From: Trichoplax sp. H2
Lineage: Eukaryota > Placozoa > Uniplacotomia > Trichoplacea
NCBI GenBank assembly: GCA_003344405.1
Contig: NOWV01000061.1
Span: forward strand, 186,001 to 250,000
Length of the DNA: 64,000 nt
Reading direction: 5' to 3'
The translations under genes and the position numbers were made by a program. Positions 10,516 through 23,017 of the stretch are shown one piece after another (position 1 is the stretch's first letter; every line of letters begins with the position of its first letter). The notes under the pieces were generated by a model. The model had not been told where the DNA came from and searched no databases. It saw only the letters and a list, made by a program, of their open reading frames with translations.

Positions 10516-13269
10516 TCATGATATTGCATTAAGGCTTCCAGACATAGTTAACTCTTTATGAAACGTATAATTCCTTATTTCCATTATAGTTCTCTGCCTA
10601 TTGTTCACTTGAGGAACAAATAGTATAACATAAATCTTATTAGTAAATAAGCAAAGAAGGATACCAATAATTAACCCTATCATTCCAAAAGCTCCGATAG
10701 TGCTTTGTACTGGACCATGAGCAAATATAATAGTAGGTATATATATGCAAGTAAAAAAGCAGATGAGTAAAGATGCTAGGGAGACATATTTGGCCTCATG
10801 AAAACGTGCTGGGATATGGCGAGCTCTATAAGTGAGATATGCAGATATTGTAGTGATAATTAATAAAATCGCCATGGAAAGATACGCACCAAGTTCATAT
10901 CGAGTTTTACAGCGAAAATAAACTAAATTATCTTCAGTAACATATCTTTCGATTATGACAGGATCTAAGGCTGTGATCACCAGGATTAGTGAATTAATAA
11001 TAATTATTTCACCAATAATAAGAATAAATTTTCCGATATCTCTATTCCAAAAATTTACTTGTCGACTAAATGATTTATCCTTGAATAGTTTAACAATGAT
11101 ACGAATTTTATTTATTATAACGATGTTAAGATTTGCTGGTGGTAGTAGAATAACTGGAAAAATATAATGACAACCTACTAAGGCTTTAGGTAGAATAAAC
11201 ATAACCGGGCTGACATGGCACAGGCCGATGAAAAAGAGTAATGTATAAGTTAGAGCGATATTAGAAGCCTTTACGATTGGTGTTGATCGATTTTTGAATA
11301 TAATAAGCCATGTAGTGATGGTTAGTAAAAAGCTCACTGCAGTAGTAATAAGAACAACAAGTGGTATCGGATCGATTAATTTGCTCTCAGTTGGTGAGAT
11401 TTCAACACAATCCGTCTGATTATTATTAGGCTTAGAACCACGTTTGCAACTTGTGCAAGTATCTGCGTTTATTTTGCTGGAGATTTGATGTTTAAGGCAA
11501 GGTAAACATTGCCAGCAGCACTTACTTGTTGTGATATATTGTCGAGTGCCAGGCTGACAATCATTACTACAGCGAGATGATACTACATGATCTCGAGATA
11601 AATTATTCTCCGAAATCATAAACCAAGAAGAATTAGTAGTTTCGTTTATTTCCCATGTTCCTATTTTTTTAAAATATAAGTGTTTGCTACTTTCTGCTTT
11701 ATTACTGTCACTATCTTTTGCCAACTGTAATTGAAAAATATCGTATTTAGGTCTGCTGTTACCCATGTGATCAAATTTAAATTGGGTTGTAGTGTATCCG
11801 TTGAAGCGAACTCTTTTAAGATTTTGTGTAACATCGCGCCATAATAAAGAATCTTCTTGTCTGATAATCCTACTATGACAGAAAATATTATTACATTTCA
11901 AGACTTTATGTAATGCATATGCAAATGCATATACGCCGTCCATCACATATGCTGCTAGGCTTGACTTCGAGTAAAATTCAATACTGTAATTATTAGATAA
12001 GTTTTTCATTTGACCACATTTTAAATAATCAGTAACATTATCTGACATAAATTGATACCAATATTCATTAAACCATGGGTTGATATTATTATTACATAGA
12101 TTTAATGTTTTTAAATATTCATGATATTTGTTTAGTTTCTGTTTAGATTGCAGTAATGTAACGCCAATCATGCCTATTACAACATCGGAATACGTTCGCG
12201 CAATTACAGGAGAATTACCCCACGCATCGGAACCTAGCCACATCCTACCAGTTAAATTTTGATATTGTGCTTCTTTCAGAAGTACTTTAGCTTCAGCTTC
12301 TGAACAAATTAAGATAATTGTTTTAACTTTAACATTATTAACCAATCTGTTAACAATATCTGAAATAATTTGATCATGAAACTGTGAAGGAAACTGTGCA
12401 TTGATTGCAATACATATTTGATATTCAGATGCTAAAGTTACAATTTTGGCTCGAAGTTGATTACCATATTGATCATTTGTTGATACGACTGCAATATAGT
12501 CCCATCCGAAATATTTAACAATATCCACGATAGCTTGAGCTTGATACGTATCGGATGGTACGGTGCGAAAAAATGATCCAAATCTTGACTTATCACTTAG
12601 CGTACGACTAGTAGAAGCGTAGCTGATTTGAGGCATCTTGTAAGTAGTAAACAATGTTGCAGTAATTATAGACTCTTTGCTACTTCTAGGACCAATAACA
12701 CCTATGATCTTTTTATTGAAAGTCTGTTGAATCATATGAATATCGGTTAGATTTGTTATCGCGTTGCAGTCTGCAGCAGTGTTGATACAGTTGCACATTT
12801 TTTCGTTGGCTTTTGGCTTTTGTAAATCATTACGTATCATATCTATAGCATGGGTCAAAGCTAGTTGTGAACTACCCCCGCTATCGAATAGATATAGCCC
12901 TAGGGTTATGTTGGGCAATAAATTGGAATTATTATTAATGGCATCGATAGCATAAATCATAGATTGTACTCTCTGTAGGCTTCTTGGATTTATAGATTGA
13001 AGTTTCCTGGTAATAGGATGGTAATTATCGTGAACATCGAACAATCCAGCTATTAGAAATTGTCCAGGTTTGACGCCAATTAAAGCTGTAGATTTACCGC
13101 CTAATCCCAAAGTGCAAGGCGAATGCAGCGTTGTCTGTCCTTTCTTGATAGAAATAGAAAAATGAAACAAATGAAATAGCACAAAGAATTTGGCAAAGCG
13201 TAAAAGAGGACGGGTCGGCAATCTATGCAGATACGGAGTCATAATATGCAAAATGCAAGTTAGATTCAA
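10516..13269 (-). CDS. Class C GPCR, metabotropic glutamate receptor-like, intronless
   Basis: Single open frame of 917 residues with all class C parts in order: an N-terminal hydrophobic signal (about 25-40; a downstream Met10 could be the true start), a Venus-flytrap domain (about 65-570), a cysteine-rich NCD3G domain (about 573-640, starting CSNDCQPG), and seven membrane segments (about 650-885), followed by a short tail of about 30 residues. The ligand lobe shows mGluR-style amino-acid-binding signatures: GPRSS (193-197), SYAST (216-220), VPSD (237-240), a Tyr in DQYG and an Asp in GSDAWG. This suggests binding of the alpha-amino and carboxyl groups of an amino acid; the side-chain preference cannot be read. 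The 7TM ends in FTNKIYVILF, matching the class C FxPKxYxILF motif with Pro changed to Asn. Absence of introns is unusual next to its neighbours. Confidence 0.93.
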   Translation of the reverse strand: MNLTCILHIMTPYLHRLPTRPLLRFAKFFVLFHLFHFSISIKKGQTTLHSPCTLGLGGKSTALIGVKPGQFLIAGLFDVHDNYHPITRKLQSINPRSLQRVQSMIYAIDAINNNSNLLPNITLGLYLFDSGGSSQLALTHAIDMIRNDLQKPKANEKMCNCINTAADCNAITNLTDIHMIQQTFNKKIIGVIGPRSSKESIITATLFTTYKMPQISYASTSRTLSDKSRFGSFFRTVPSDTYQAQAIVDIVKYFGWDYIAVVSTNDQYGNQLRAKIVTLASEYQICIAINAQFPSQFHDQIISDIVNRLVNNVKVKTIILICSEAEAKVLLKEAQYQNLTGRMWLGSDAWGNSPVIARTYSDVVIGMIGVTLLQSKQKLNKYHEYLKTLNLCNNNINPWFNEYWYQFMSDNVTDYLKCGQMKNLSNNYSIEFYSKSSLAAYVMDGVYAFAYALHKVLKCNNIFCHSRIIRQEDSLLWRDVTQNLKRVRFNGYTTTQFKFDHMGNSRPKYDIFQLQLAKDSDSNKAESSKHLYFKKIGTWEINETTNSSWFMISENNLSRDHVVSSRCSNDCQPGTRQYITTSKCCWQCLPCLKHQISSKINADTCTSCKRGSKPNNNQTDCVEISPTESKLIDPIPLVVLITTAVSFLLTITTWLIIFKNRSTPIVKASNIALTYTLLFFIGLCHVSPVMFILPKALVGCHYIFPVILLPPANLNIVIINKIRIIVKLFKDKSFSRQVNFWNRDIGKFILIIGEIIIINSLILVITALDPVIIERYVTEDNLVYFRCKTRYELGAYLSMAILLIITTISAYLTYRARHIPARFHEAKYVSLASLLICFFTCIYIPTIIFAHGPVQSTIGAFGMIGLIIGILLCLFTNKIYVILFVPQVNNRQRTIMEIRNYTFHKELTMSGSLNAIS

Positions 13270-15548
13270 TAACCTGACATGATATGCAAAAAGTTATCGG
13301 ATCCAACGAATTATTTAGAGTACAGCATGGTATCTTCACCTAAAAGTTTTATTAGTTTTTAGCTTCTATTACTGTCTTTTAGAATTTTGAGAATTGTCTA
13401 ATATAGCATACATCTTTATGAAAAGTTAACGCAAACCATATGTTGGGTTCGATATACGACATTCAACTTATTTTACGTCATAAAAAATTCATCATCTATA
13501 TTGGTAATTTAATTATGTAAGAACATTTTCGTTAATTTGTAAAATACAATAAGTATAGATGACAGTAATTAAAACATCTTATTCAATACTAATTCTTCTA
13601 AATGTAGGTTACATTTATTACTTAAAGTAGGGATAGGTAAAGCCAACACCTTTCGTAGATGAATTAAAGCTGTCGCAATTTTACAAGCTATGAAAACTCT
13701 ATTGGAAGACACGCTTATGCAGTGCAACAGCTAATCATTTTAAATCTTTGTATTACGTAATATTATGGCAGCACTTCCGAAGATTGTCCTCAATTTGACG
13801 ATGGATTTGCACAGAGTCTAAAGCGTTTACTTATTGAAAATATTCTACTTAATAAATTTTTACGGGTAATAAGATATTTGATTATTACGCGTATATATAA
13901 GAGTAATTTATACAATCGTCGGCGATAGCAATTTAAAAATAATTTTGACTTATTATACATACAATTGAAATCGCATTGGAATATCTTATATAATCATGTA
14001 TATTTTTAGTTTTTCAGAGTAGCCGATGCAACATCTTTCTACTACTGTAATTGCATATAAATAGGGCCACTGCACTCTTAGTTCGCCACACTAACAAGAT
14101 TTATACAGTAATCTCTGAAATTAATTAGGCTAGATGCTCCCACCTTCAGATTACTTTTGAAACGATTAAATGCACGTACAATCTGAACAACAATAGTACA
14201 GTTACTAGATATGCATGACTGAAACCGATAAAAAATTTCTAAATAGTAAAAATTTAGGTAATTGTACAGGATTTATCATATGAACGAGCTATGTAAATTA
14301 TTTAATAGAAATACTGTATGATAAATCAGTCATCATCAAGTAGTAAGTTTGATTACGGGTGCTAGTTTTCTCTGATCTACTGTTACAGTGTTGCCTTGTC
14401 ATTAGGATAGTTTAATAAGTACAGTAGTAGCTAGTATGGAGAATATCCATATTTGTAGTGCTAGGTAAGATAAGTAATGCCTTAACGTAGATGTTGTTTG
14501 TAATAGTTCATTACATATTTGATATTGATTGTTATTGTGTGATAGATAGCAGTAGGATGATTCAAGTTCTAGTTGATGATAGTTGAATTAGATAACCTAC
14601 GAGCTTAGATTAAGATTAAGTATGAGTAAGAGATTCAAAATATTTACTGATAGAAAAGCTACGTAAGGAGCATCTTAGTTCGAGATGATTCTCCTAGTAA
14701 GGTATAATAATAATACTGTTGTTGTTTACAAATTAGACGGTTCCTATATAAACGGGAACATTTGAGTTTTGAGGGTGGTAAAAAGTTGTAGATGTATCTT
14801 TGTTAATAAAAGCTTCATCTTTACAGTCTTTTGCTGTGTGTGTTTAACGTTAAGTAAAAGGGCGTTTAAGTCAGTAGCTACTTATAGACTTTTACTGTAC
14901 TGCACGTTACCTTGTCGCAGAAGTGAAATTGTGACATCTACTTATACAAATGGAGTCAATCTCATATATATTTTATGGCGTATGGATTAATTTGCACATT
15001 TTACATCGCTCAGCGTATTTTATCGCCTGTCTACGATATAACCACAAATTATTGTAGGCCATTTCGTTATTATTGCTTAAACCGCGTCATCATGCATTAC
15101 AATGTGATCTATCAATTAAAATGCTATAGTAGTAAGCGTTGAATTTCTTGTACTTATACACTTTCCCTTACAAAAATCAATAAGTAGCATTATCGAAGCT
15201 TGAGTAATGATATTCCATTTTGTATAGAATTAATAGCTACACCTTGTTAACTGATACCACAAATGCGTATAAGGACGGTAGAATCGCTTAAATTAAATCG
15301 TGTGTAACATATTATTTCTACCATGAAGTAATTATAGCCATACCAAATTGCAGTTGTTCGAAATTAATAAGTTAATATTAAATAATAAGCAGTTTACGCA
15401 TGACATGACTTAGTTTTGTTGATTTATTTTTTGGATCATTCATAATATTTACAACTATTATACAGGTATGTAAGTCTTCCATATGTACAGATGAATCAAT
15501 ATTAATAAATTTAAGCTCTAAATTTTTAACTTGTAGAGATGAAATACA
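13270..15548. other. Intergenic stretch, nothing recognised
   Basis: AT-rich with short frames only. It must hold the GPCR promoter on its left side and the 3' end of SNRNP25 on its right. No palindromic CAGTA array is seen here. Confidence 0.4.
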
Positions 15549-17031
15549 TCACAATTGCGCATTATATGATTTTACTCTTCCCTTCTGTTGAAGTCTTTTC
15601 GCGAAAGTTAGCATTGCTCCATTTCCTATACCATATCTGTGGAGTAAAAAAGAAGCATACTGCATAAACTTTTAGCACAGTAACTGGGCTCAAATCTGAG
15701 ATTTAATTCTTTATAGATTATTACAGTTATTTATCAGTAAACATGAATACAGAAAATCAGTTAGATTAGTTCATATTATTAACGGTATAACATCAGGCTA
15801 AGCTAACATATTTCAGACTGGTAACTATTATTACTTACTCTATCAAGTTAGAGTCGTCTTTTTCAAGCTTTATACCTTCATAGATTAGCCAGTATGATTT
15901 CCAATAATATTTCCTGCAATGATTAATAAATTACAGCAGGATAAAATTTAATCTGCGTAAAAAATAGTAATTGTAAGGCAGGTACGATAATATTGATCAT
16001 ATATTGTTTGGCACAAATGCCGTGATATTACCAGTTAATTCGCCTAGATTCTCCTTTACGTTTAAGGTGGAGTAATGTTTGACGTTGAAAAGCTTTCTTA
16101 AACTGCTTGATTGTTGCAGTCTGGGGTACAATAACAGCTGTGACCAGAAAATGTTTTAACATCAGTAAAATGTAATTCTGATTTAATTGATATGTAGTAA
16201 TCCTGAAGACACGATTATCAACCTATAGATGCACTTGAATGTACGGCTTACATGAAATATTGCAATGAATAATTTTTGGCCAATTAACAAATTGCAATTT
16301 ACATTAAATTAAGATTAGCTTCACTTGAAGTTATCAATATTCATGTACGTTGGACTTGATCTGTCTTATTATTAATAATCCTTAACTGCTTTCTAAAATT
16401 CCGTCTAAATTACATTGTGCTAGTCTTGAAGTAGACAAAGATGTACGAGGTATCAATATAATAATGACAATACTATAATGACAATGTTTAGCATCATCAT
16501 GCACACTAGCAATGGTTTACGTTGCAAAAGGCAAGCTTAATAATTAGGGCAATGTCAGTTTAATTTAATCTAATTGCTTCAGCTACTACAATGTTGATTC
16601 AAACAATCAAGGAAGCGTTCCCAATATGCAAGATTCAAGGGAAATGTATGAATGTCCTGTTTAAATAATTATTACTAATATATATACACGTATATACAGC
16701 ATATAAGTAAATCTTAAAGCTGCAGTACTAGAACAGTACAGTAAAAGCACCGGTTTATAAACATCATCAGGCCGAGTCATTGTATGCACAGTAGTAGCAG
16801 CCTGCATCATCTTCCAATACAGGTAAGATTCTTACCTATCCTTTCACGACTATCTTTGCAAACAGTCACGGTCATAGCAAGGCCGTAATCTAGAGCAATA
16901 AGCGAATTTACTTCATCGATAGTCACATCATTGGGTAAAGAAGCAAGTAAGCTATCCTTCGTCATCTCAGCGATGCTATTTCTGAATATTGCCATAGCAT
17001 GATTGTGCGTTAATAACTGATCTTCCGCCAT
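15549..17031 (-). CDS. SNRNP25: SNRNP25, U11/U12 snRNP 25 kDa protein (4 exons)
   Basis: Ubiquitin-like-fold component of the U11/U12 di-snRNP that recognises minor (U12-type) introns in the nucleus. Exons: 16836-17031, 16032-16137, 15839-15913, 15549-15636; phases 1, 2, 2 chain without error to 154 residues (human is 132). Seen: the family signature near the N-terminus (IDEVNSLIALDYGLAMTV, VCKD), then TATIKQFKKAFQRQ matching the human NATVLDLKKAIQRY segment, then ESRRINW and the SYWLIYEGIKL block matching the human WRTYHLTSAGEKL region, and a final EYGIGNGAMLTFAKRL matching the human DYGIRNRDEVSFIKKL. It has about 20 extra residues at the N-terminus and a short C-terminal extension. The ATG at 17031 was chosen because no earlier in-frame ATG exists. 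It is divergent from a small frame at 17255 across a palindromic array. Confidence 0.93.
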
Positions 17032-17058
17032 GACGTTCGCCACCACTGAGTATACCCT

Positions 17059-17215
17059 TTACAGTACAGTACAGTACTGTATGTACTGTAAAAGATGTAC
17101 TGTAATTTACAACCATGTCACTGTTCTGTACCGTACAAGTGTCCTGTACAGTACATTGTACACTGTACTGTACAGGATATGGACTGATTACTGTTTTGGA
17201 CAGTACTGTACTGCA
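17059..17215. repeat. CAGTA/TACTG inverted array upstream of SNRNP25
   Basis: A dense mixture of CAGTA and TACTG units, with GTACTGTACAGTAC-type palindromes, begins 28 bases upstream of the SNRNP25 ATG and ends about 40 bases before a plus-strand ATG at 17255. Confidence 0.8.
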
Positions 17216-17254
17216 AGTTCTAACTTGTCTGTCTTAATTTCGAGAAAGTCAGAG

Positions 17255-17374
17255 ATGGCTAAAACCTGGAGAGAAACAGAAAGAGAGCGCGTGCCTCCTC
17301 GTGTACGCAAATGCATTCCTTGCTATGAAAATTTTGATAATTGGCACCAGTGTTTTAGTCACTCGCTGATTTAA
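17255..17374 (+). CDS. Possible 39-residue protein or first exon, family unknown
   Basis: Starts MAKTWRETERERVPPRVRK and continues with a CxxC pair and a third Cys in a Trp/His context (CIPCYENF, NWHQCF), ending at a TAA. The composition looks protein-like rather than random, and the ATG context is purine-rich with G at +4. It lies divergent from SNRNP25 with 223 bases between the two start codons. I do not recognise the family. It could be a zinc-knuckle microprotein, an exon of a longer gene, or chance. Confidence 0.3.
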   Translation: MAKTWRETERERVPPRVRKCIPCYENFDNWHQCFSHSLI

Positions 17375-18603
17375 ACGCTATTACAATTCAATGTACAACT
17401 ACTGTAAATGGCATTATAATTTCATTCAGGATAAGGCACAGTAATGTAACATCATGAAATAATATTTACAACTGCGTTTAACAAATCTGCTGAATGGGAA
17501 TACTGTATCATATCATGTTATAAAACTCCTGTAATGAATCGAGTGCGTAGTGGTATCAAAAATTATTATTCTTTTATTAGTGAACATACTGTATATACTG
17601 TATATATACAATATAAGTGCTGTCACATTGTTACCATATGACATTTCGTCCAATGATAAAAAGATCATACTAATAACTGATACTGAACCATGTCATGAGT
17701 TAATCTTAATGATACAGTATATTAGCTTAGGAATATAATTATACAGCAATTTCAATTATTTCGACAGTCGATAACAAATTTATAATTAATATCGAATTTA
17801 AACTCTTGGCTGTTATACTGACCCACACGTGAGAACTCACATGGACTACAAGAAATATTGTATTCCATTATAATTATGCTATTTACCGCTATGCATCAGT
17901 ATTTTTTCTCTTTCTAAATTTGGATTAAGCAAATAGTCCGTCGGCGTAACTAAAATTGATCTAAGACATGGTTGTACGCGCACAGCAGACTATGTCGGTT
18001 ATTTGATACTTCCATTAATAACACAATTTATGATTAAGACATCTTCATTACCGAAACTTAAATAGTCTAAAATCGATATGCATGGCGAACTCAGACCGAA
18101 TCGCGAATAGGTATAATATACACATGCCTAAATATCATGTATCCATAATTACTTACTGCAATATGCATGGTACATTATACTGTAGTAAGATTATATACGC
18201 AGCTAACTTTCTTCAAATTTTAAAAAGTTTGTCTATAATAAGTTATTTAGTAATTGCAAAGATATGACGCCTAAATACTGAGTGTGTTAAGCCAACATTA
18301 CCAAATAGTGATGTAATCAAACAAAAAGTTGCAATACTCTCATATGAACCAAGATACGCTCTGCCATATAGTAAATCATTTGTTGAATTTTATGTTCATT
18401 AATATCGCTTTCAGTGTTTAGTGCTTTCTAGTCTGCAAAGCAGCTTCTCTTTTAAGTACAGCAATCCATGTCCTAGGTAAGCTTCGAATATCCCAATCTT
18501 CTCCATAGTTTATCCGAAGTTCTATTGTGTTACTTGCATAATGCATTTTGCGATATGATATATTGCAAAGGCAGATAAGTTTGAACTTGTACGAACTATC
18601 TCA
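17375..18603. other. Stretch without an assigned gene
   Basis: AT-rich. It contains a 42-residue minus-strand frame at 18418-18546 (MHYASNTIEL through GEDWDIRSLPRTW) whose composition looks coding-like. It lies just past the CULT gene stop and could be an alternative last exon or chance. Confidence 0.35.
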
Positions 18604-19856
18604 TCATGCTGCAAATGAAGGCGGCCCAAAATATGTAGAATAAGCGACTAGATGAAACAAAATCGCAAATATGTAGATCAGCAGCAAATAGGCGCTTCGT
18701 TTTAAGGTTTATCCAGTAAGACATAAACCGTTAACAGAGTGGTCTCGGTTAAACTTACAGTTTTCGCTAACAACTTGATCATAAATTAGACCTACGAACT
18801 GCGTTATAGTATTTTGACGAAGTTTAGGGGAAATATTTTTGAATAGCCTAATTAGCAAATTAACGCGAGATATTAAATTAGCTGAGATAAAACGATATAG
18901 ATATCATGGAACTTTAAAATAACGACCACTTTCAAATTAATATTCACGTAACGTACCACCCAAGATGAATTCCACATTTTGGACAACTTACAACAGTCCA
19001 AGAGTATCCAGGAAACCACGAGAACTGATCAATAGGCTTCATGTATATATAGTTTTTCAAAAAATTGATAATGCAACAAAATATGAACATATTACTTAAT
19101 AGCAATATCTGCTAATAGCGAACTTGACAATTAAATGGTTACGAATGACTAAACACAATCGAGATTAGGGCTTTTACACTGGGCCTGATAAAAATAACGT
19201 AGCTAAAGCTGTGGCACTTAGAAACATTCGTATGGTTGCCATTATGTATTATCTCAAGCAGATTCTTATTCATAAGTACCTCTGTAACCTGTTTTACATT
19301 TGCATCTTTTACGGTGAAAACGTTAAACGGTTGACCTATTCGTAGTTGATAAAATATTTACAGTTGGTAAAATGCTGTTTATACGAAATTTTTTATACAA
19401 ATTAAAACTAACACATTGTTATCATTATTATGTATGTAATAACTACAATTACTAAATCATATTAGTCTATTTATATGTCTTATGAAATATTGTATATTGC
19501 ATGAATAATTTGAAGTCAGTAATAAGATTTTGCTTACCATTTGGATTTAGAAATTTTTGGACGTTAATTGAGGTATTACCAAGCTTTGTGTGATTGATCG
19601 TCCTGTCAGCTTTATCAGTAGCCACATTAATCACAGCACTGGAATTCGTTAATTCAAAACCACAATGACGACATAAAATTATCTCAACTATGGTTAGAAG
19701 ATATACAGATTAGGAATTAATTGAAAGTAGTGTTCCGGTACTGAATTGCTACATTTTGGAGATAGCCTGTTTTATTTACATACTAGGAAAGTCTTTCGCG
19801 TTCAACCACGTAATTGAAAAAATTACCAGCATGCATAACGACAAGAGGTTAGACAT
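18604..19856 (-). CDS. Secreted single-domain CULT (cereblon-type) protein, 6 exons
   Basis: CULT is the zinc-containing beta-tent domain that binds thalidomide-type ligands in cereblon. Exons: 19784-19856, 19538-19687, 19289-19335, 18957-19036, 18759-18847, 18604-18608; phases 1, 1, 0, 2, 1 chain to 147 residues. Seen: a signal peptide (MSNLLSLCMLVIFSITWLNA), a first zinc knuckle CRHC, FLNPNG and TVKDANV matching the cereblon NPHG and TVYKACN segments, the tryptophan pocket FSWFPGYSW, a second knuckle CPKC, then GIHLGWLF and a QFVGL end matching cereblon's FWGL. The three pocket Trp residues and the Phe after GW are all kept. No Lon domain is encoded upstream, so this is not cereblon itself. 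The endogenous ligand is unknown. The last junction is the least sure: a stop codon is formed almost at once after an excellent acceptor. Confidence 0.85.
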
Positions 19857-22063
19857 TTTTTTACATAGTATTGCCCATAAACCACCATGAAACCCAAGAC
19901 CAGGTTATCTTTCTTGTTTGTAGGTATAATAATTATAATTAACTTAGCATGTAAGCATTTACAAGCATTATTTTCAAATAATACTCCTTATATAAGATAC
20001 TACAGTAATTAATGTTAAAGCAGCTTTCCGAAGGTAATAAGTAATTGGAGCTTTTAAAAGTGATAGTATTTACACGCTGCATTACAGGTTTTGATATTAT
20101 TATTTTAATATGACAGTGGTAATATAGCTGCTTTTTAAATTGATGCAATGCAGCGTTGCAACGGTAAGATCATGGCCGTAAAAGAGTACTTGATATTAAT
20201 TCCTTTCATACATTAGTTGAGACGTTCTACGTAAATAATCATAATACGTAAGTTAGGCATTTCACTAATCTGTCTTAATGAACCCTTGCCATACGCGCAA
20301 TTATTGCACGCTGATACTTTCTTATTAGACGTCTGTGTGTGCAGCTTAAGGTCGTTAAGATTGTGCAGCATATAGCGTAAGGTACTCATATTTAAGTAAG
20401 AATAGTAGCGATATCGTTAACCTGAACAACATTCAACTGTATTAATGACAGATACTTAGACACTAAGAAAACAATATAGAAAAAGCCATTCATATGCGAT
20501 GTATTGCCTCTGCCATAAGACCCAAAAGTATGAGACGTCAATACCGTACATGTTCTTGTAATATTATATACTCGTATTGTACATTACATTCATTGATGAC
20601 TGCCTACCTCAGCTCCTTGTGCCTCTATTAATGAACTAATATATAGTATTATCCATTCTAAAATACCAAGTTGAAAGTCTAAACAATATTGTTGTCATTT
20701 CCACATTATAAATAACTGCTTTGCTTTCAAAAGTCACTGTTATACCTTTATTTCAATCTCATTAAATATTATTAAAATTAGCAATAATGAAGCCTTCATA
20801 TTATTTTGCTGATAGTTAAATGATTAATTGGTATTACAAATACTAGTTACCAGTGTTGCGTAAAATATCAATTTTTGCCTCCGATTTAATAAAGAACAGT
20901 AATTAGTGTACCAGCAATGTTGGGATTCTAGAGCTATTAGATCTGCTAACAGTTTAAAATAGGTCATCTTACATGGTATAGATGTTAAATACATGTGCCT
21001 TGTGAATCTAAACCTTTATATTATGTAGGTTATCATGTGCTGTACAATGTACGTTGTACAGTCAAGGGAATCTATTCTCAGTTTTATAGCTATAATTTTT
21101 CGCGCAGACGTATAAAGTTGCAACGATTACAACACTAGCAATACCTTAGTGATGCTGGGAAAATGACAACACCGTTGTACAGGGCGAAATTTATTAGCTA
21201 TTAAGTAATCCCCAGTTACTATCGTGTACTGCTGTAGTTAAATATTTGATAAAATAAAATAAAATAAATTAATGATAGCCAACAGCTATCACTATCATCA
21301 CTAACGATGAATAACATCATCTGTATCCGTGAATTACAAGTACTATTGATTGATTATTATAATTATTATTATATAGTCACTTAGTCAGTATTTGTTGCTT
21401 TACAGCAGACAGTTGATAGTTAATTAAAATCAATTAATATCAAGTTACTAATTGCAAGTACAGTACAGTATCAAATAGCTAACTACAACTTTCCGCACGT
21501 ATCAGAGGGCTAAGTAAAGGAAATCGACAATCAACGTATTTACTGTAGTACGCCTTCGTATAATTGCAACGCAAACATCTACTTTAGAACGGCGAAGTTA
21601 ATTATATAATATATAATCCATCTGTTGAAGTTCAGTACTATCAAAGACGTTCTACTTATCTTGAACTACTAGCCTACAAATTTGTTTTCGAACTTGAAAT
21701 ACGTGCAATACAAAATATACATAATATTTCACCTGCTAGTTGAGGCGCTGTACTTTCAAAAATTTTTAGCAAGTTGCACGTGCGCAGTGTTTGCTCTATG
21801 CCATAATACTGTCGAATGGAATAGAAATTGGAGACGATTACCGTTCTACGCTACAGGAGTGTTTCCAACGGTCCAATTACCCGCTTACAGCCTCCACATG
21901 CACAACTGACGTATTATATTGTTATTATTTATGTATACCTCTATATTGAAAACTAATGAAACAAATTTGAGCTGTGCAATGTTTGTCTACTCGCTTGGTC
22001 GAGAGACGTTTCCTTTGAACTTCTGAAATGTCTTCAATGCTCGTAGTGCACTGTCTTTACTAG

Positions 22064-22196
22064 AACTACAGTACAGTACAGTACTGTACTGTACTGTACT
22101 GTATGTGCTACTGAGTACTGTACAGTACACTGTACTGTAGCTTGCAGGGATTTGTACTGTAGTACTTTAGTACAGTACAGTACTGTACTGTACACT
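22064..22196. repeat. CAGTA/TACTG inverted array
   Basis: About four CAGTA units run straight into about six TACTG units, then further alternations follow. It is the cleanest example in the window of a direct run followed by its inverted run. Confidence 0.85.
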
Positions 22197-23017
22197 AAAT
22201 AGAGTACAAATCTCTACGTAATCGTATTCAAATTGTCTTGTAATAATACAGTATAGAGCAAAAATCGACCTTAAGTACTAAAAATTCAATTGCAAATAAA
22301 TCCCTTTATTGCATAAGTCTGTACTCGGTACAGTATCCGGATTCATGAAAATCAATTATAATCCTAATGTTGCAGTGATATACAAATAAAATTCGCAACA
22401 AAATCTATTTGCCATAACAAATAGGCTTCAATAATAATAGATTATAATTATCAACGGCGGTGTAAATCGAACTTGCTCACACCTTGTTTACCATCCCAAG
22501 AGTCCAAGAGTCTCACTCGGTTCCTAATTCAACATGTCTACTGTACAGTGTACAGTACTAAAAATTTATACTTGCGCCCGCTTGGTGCCCAATGCACGTA
22601 GGATTTCCAAATTCGTGAAGCCTGGCATCCATGATGGATCTCATTTTAACATTTTAGCAATAATATTGATATGGTATAACATGTAATAAATTAGTCATAC
22701 AGTAGAATTTCTATAAATTATTTGATGACACATCAAAAATAATTTCGGATATCTGATACTGTCAACGTTGCGTTACAGTTAGACCAGACCAGACCATGTA
22801 GACCTCTAGCTGCAGCTGCATCGATATTCGTAGAATAACTTTCTTAAACGAGTATAGACTGTACTGCTTGAAGACAATCCGGAGCCATATGCAGTATTAA
22901 ATGGGACCAAAAATTGATGAATACGTAATTAATTAATTAAAATGACAGAATAGAATAGGGATTGCATTTCACAGTAGGATGCTATACACTACAGTATCGC
23001 ATTTTTATTCGTGCATG

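Noticed and set aside
10955-12955. Plus-strand frames inside the class C GPCR
   Set aside because: They are antisense shadows of a complete, conserved 917-residue frame.
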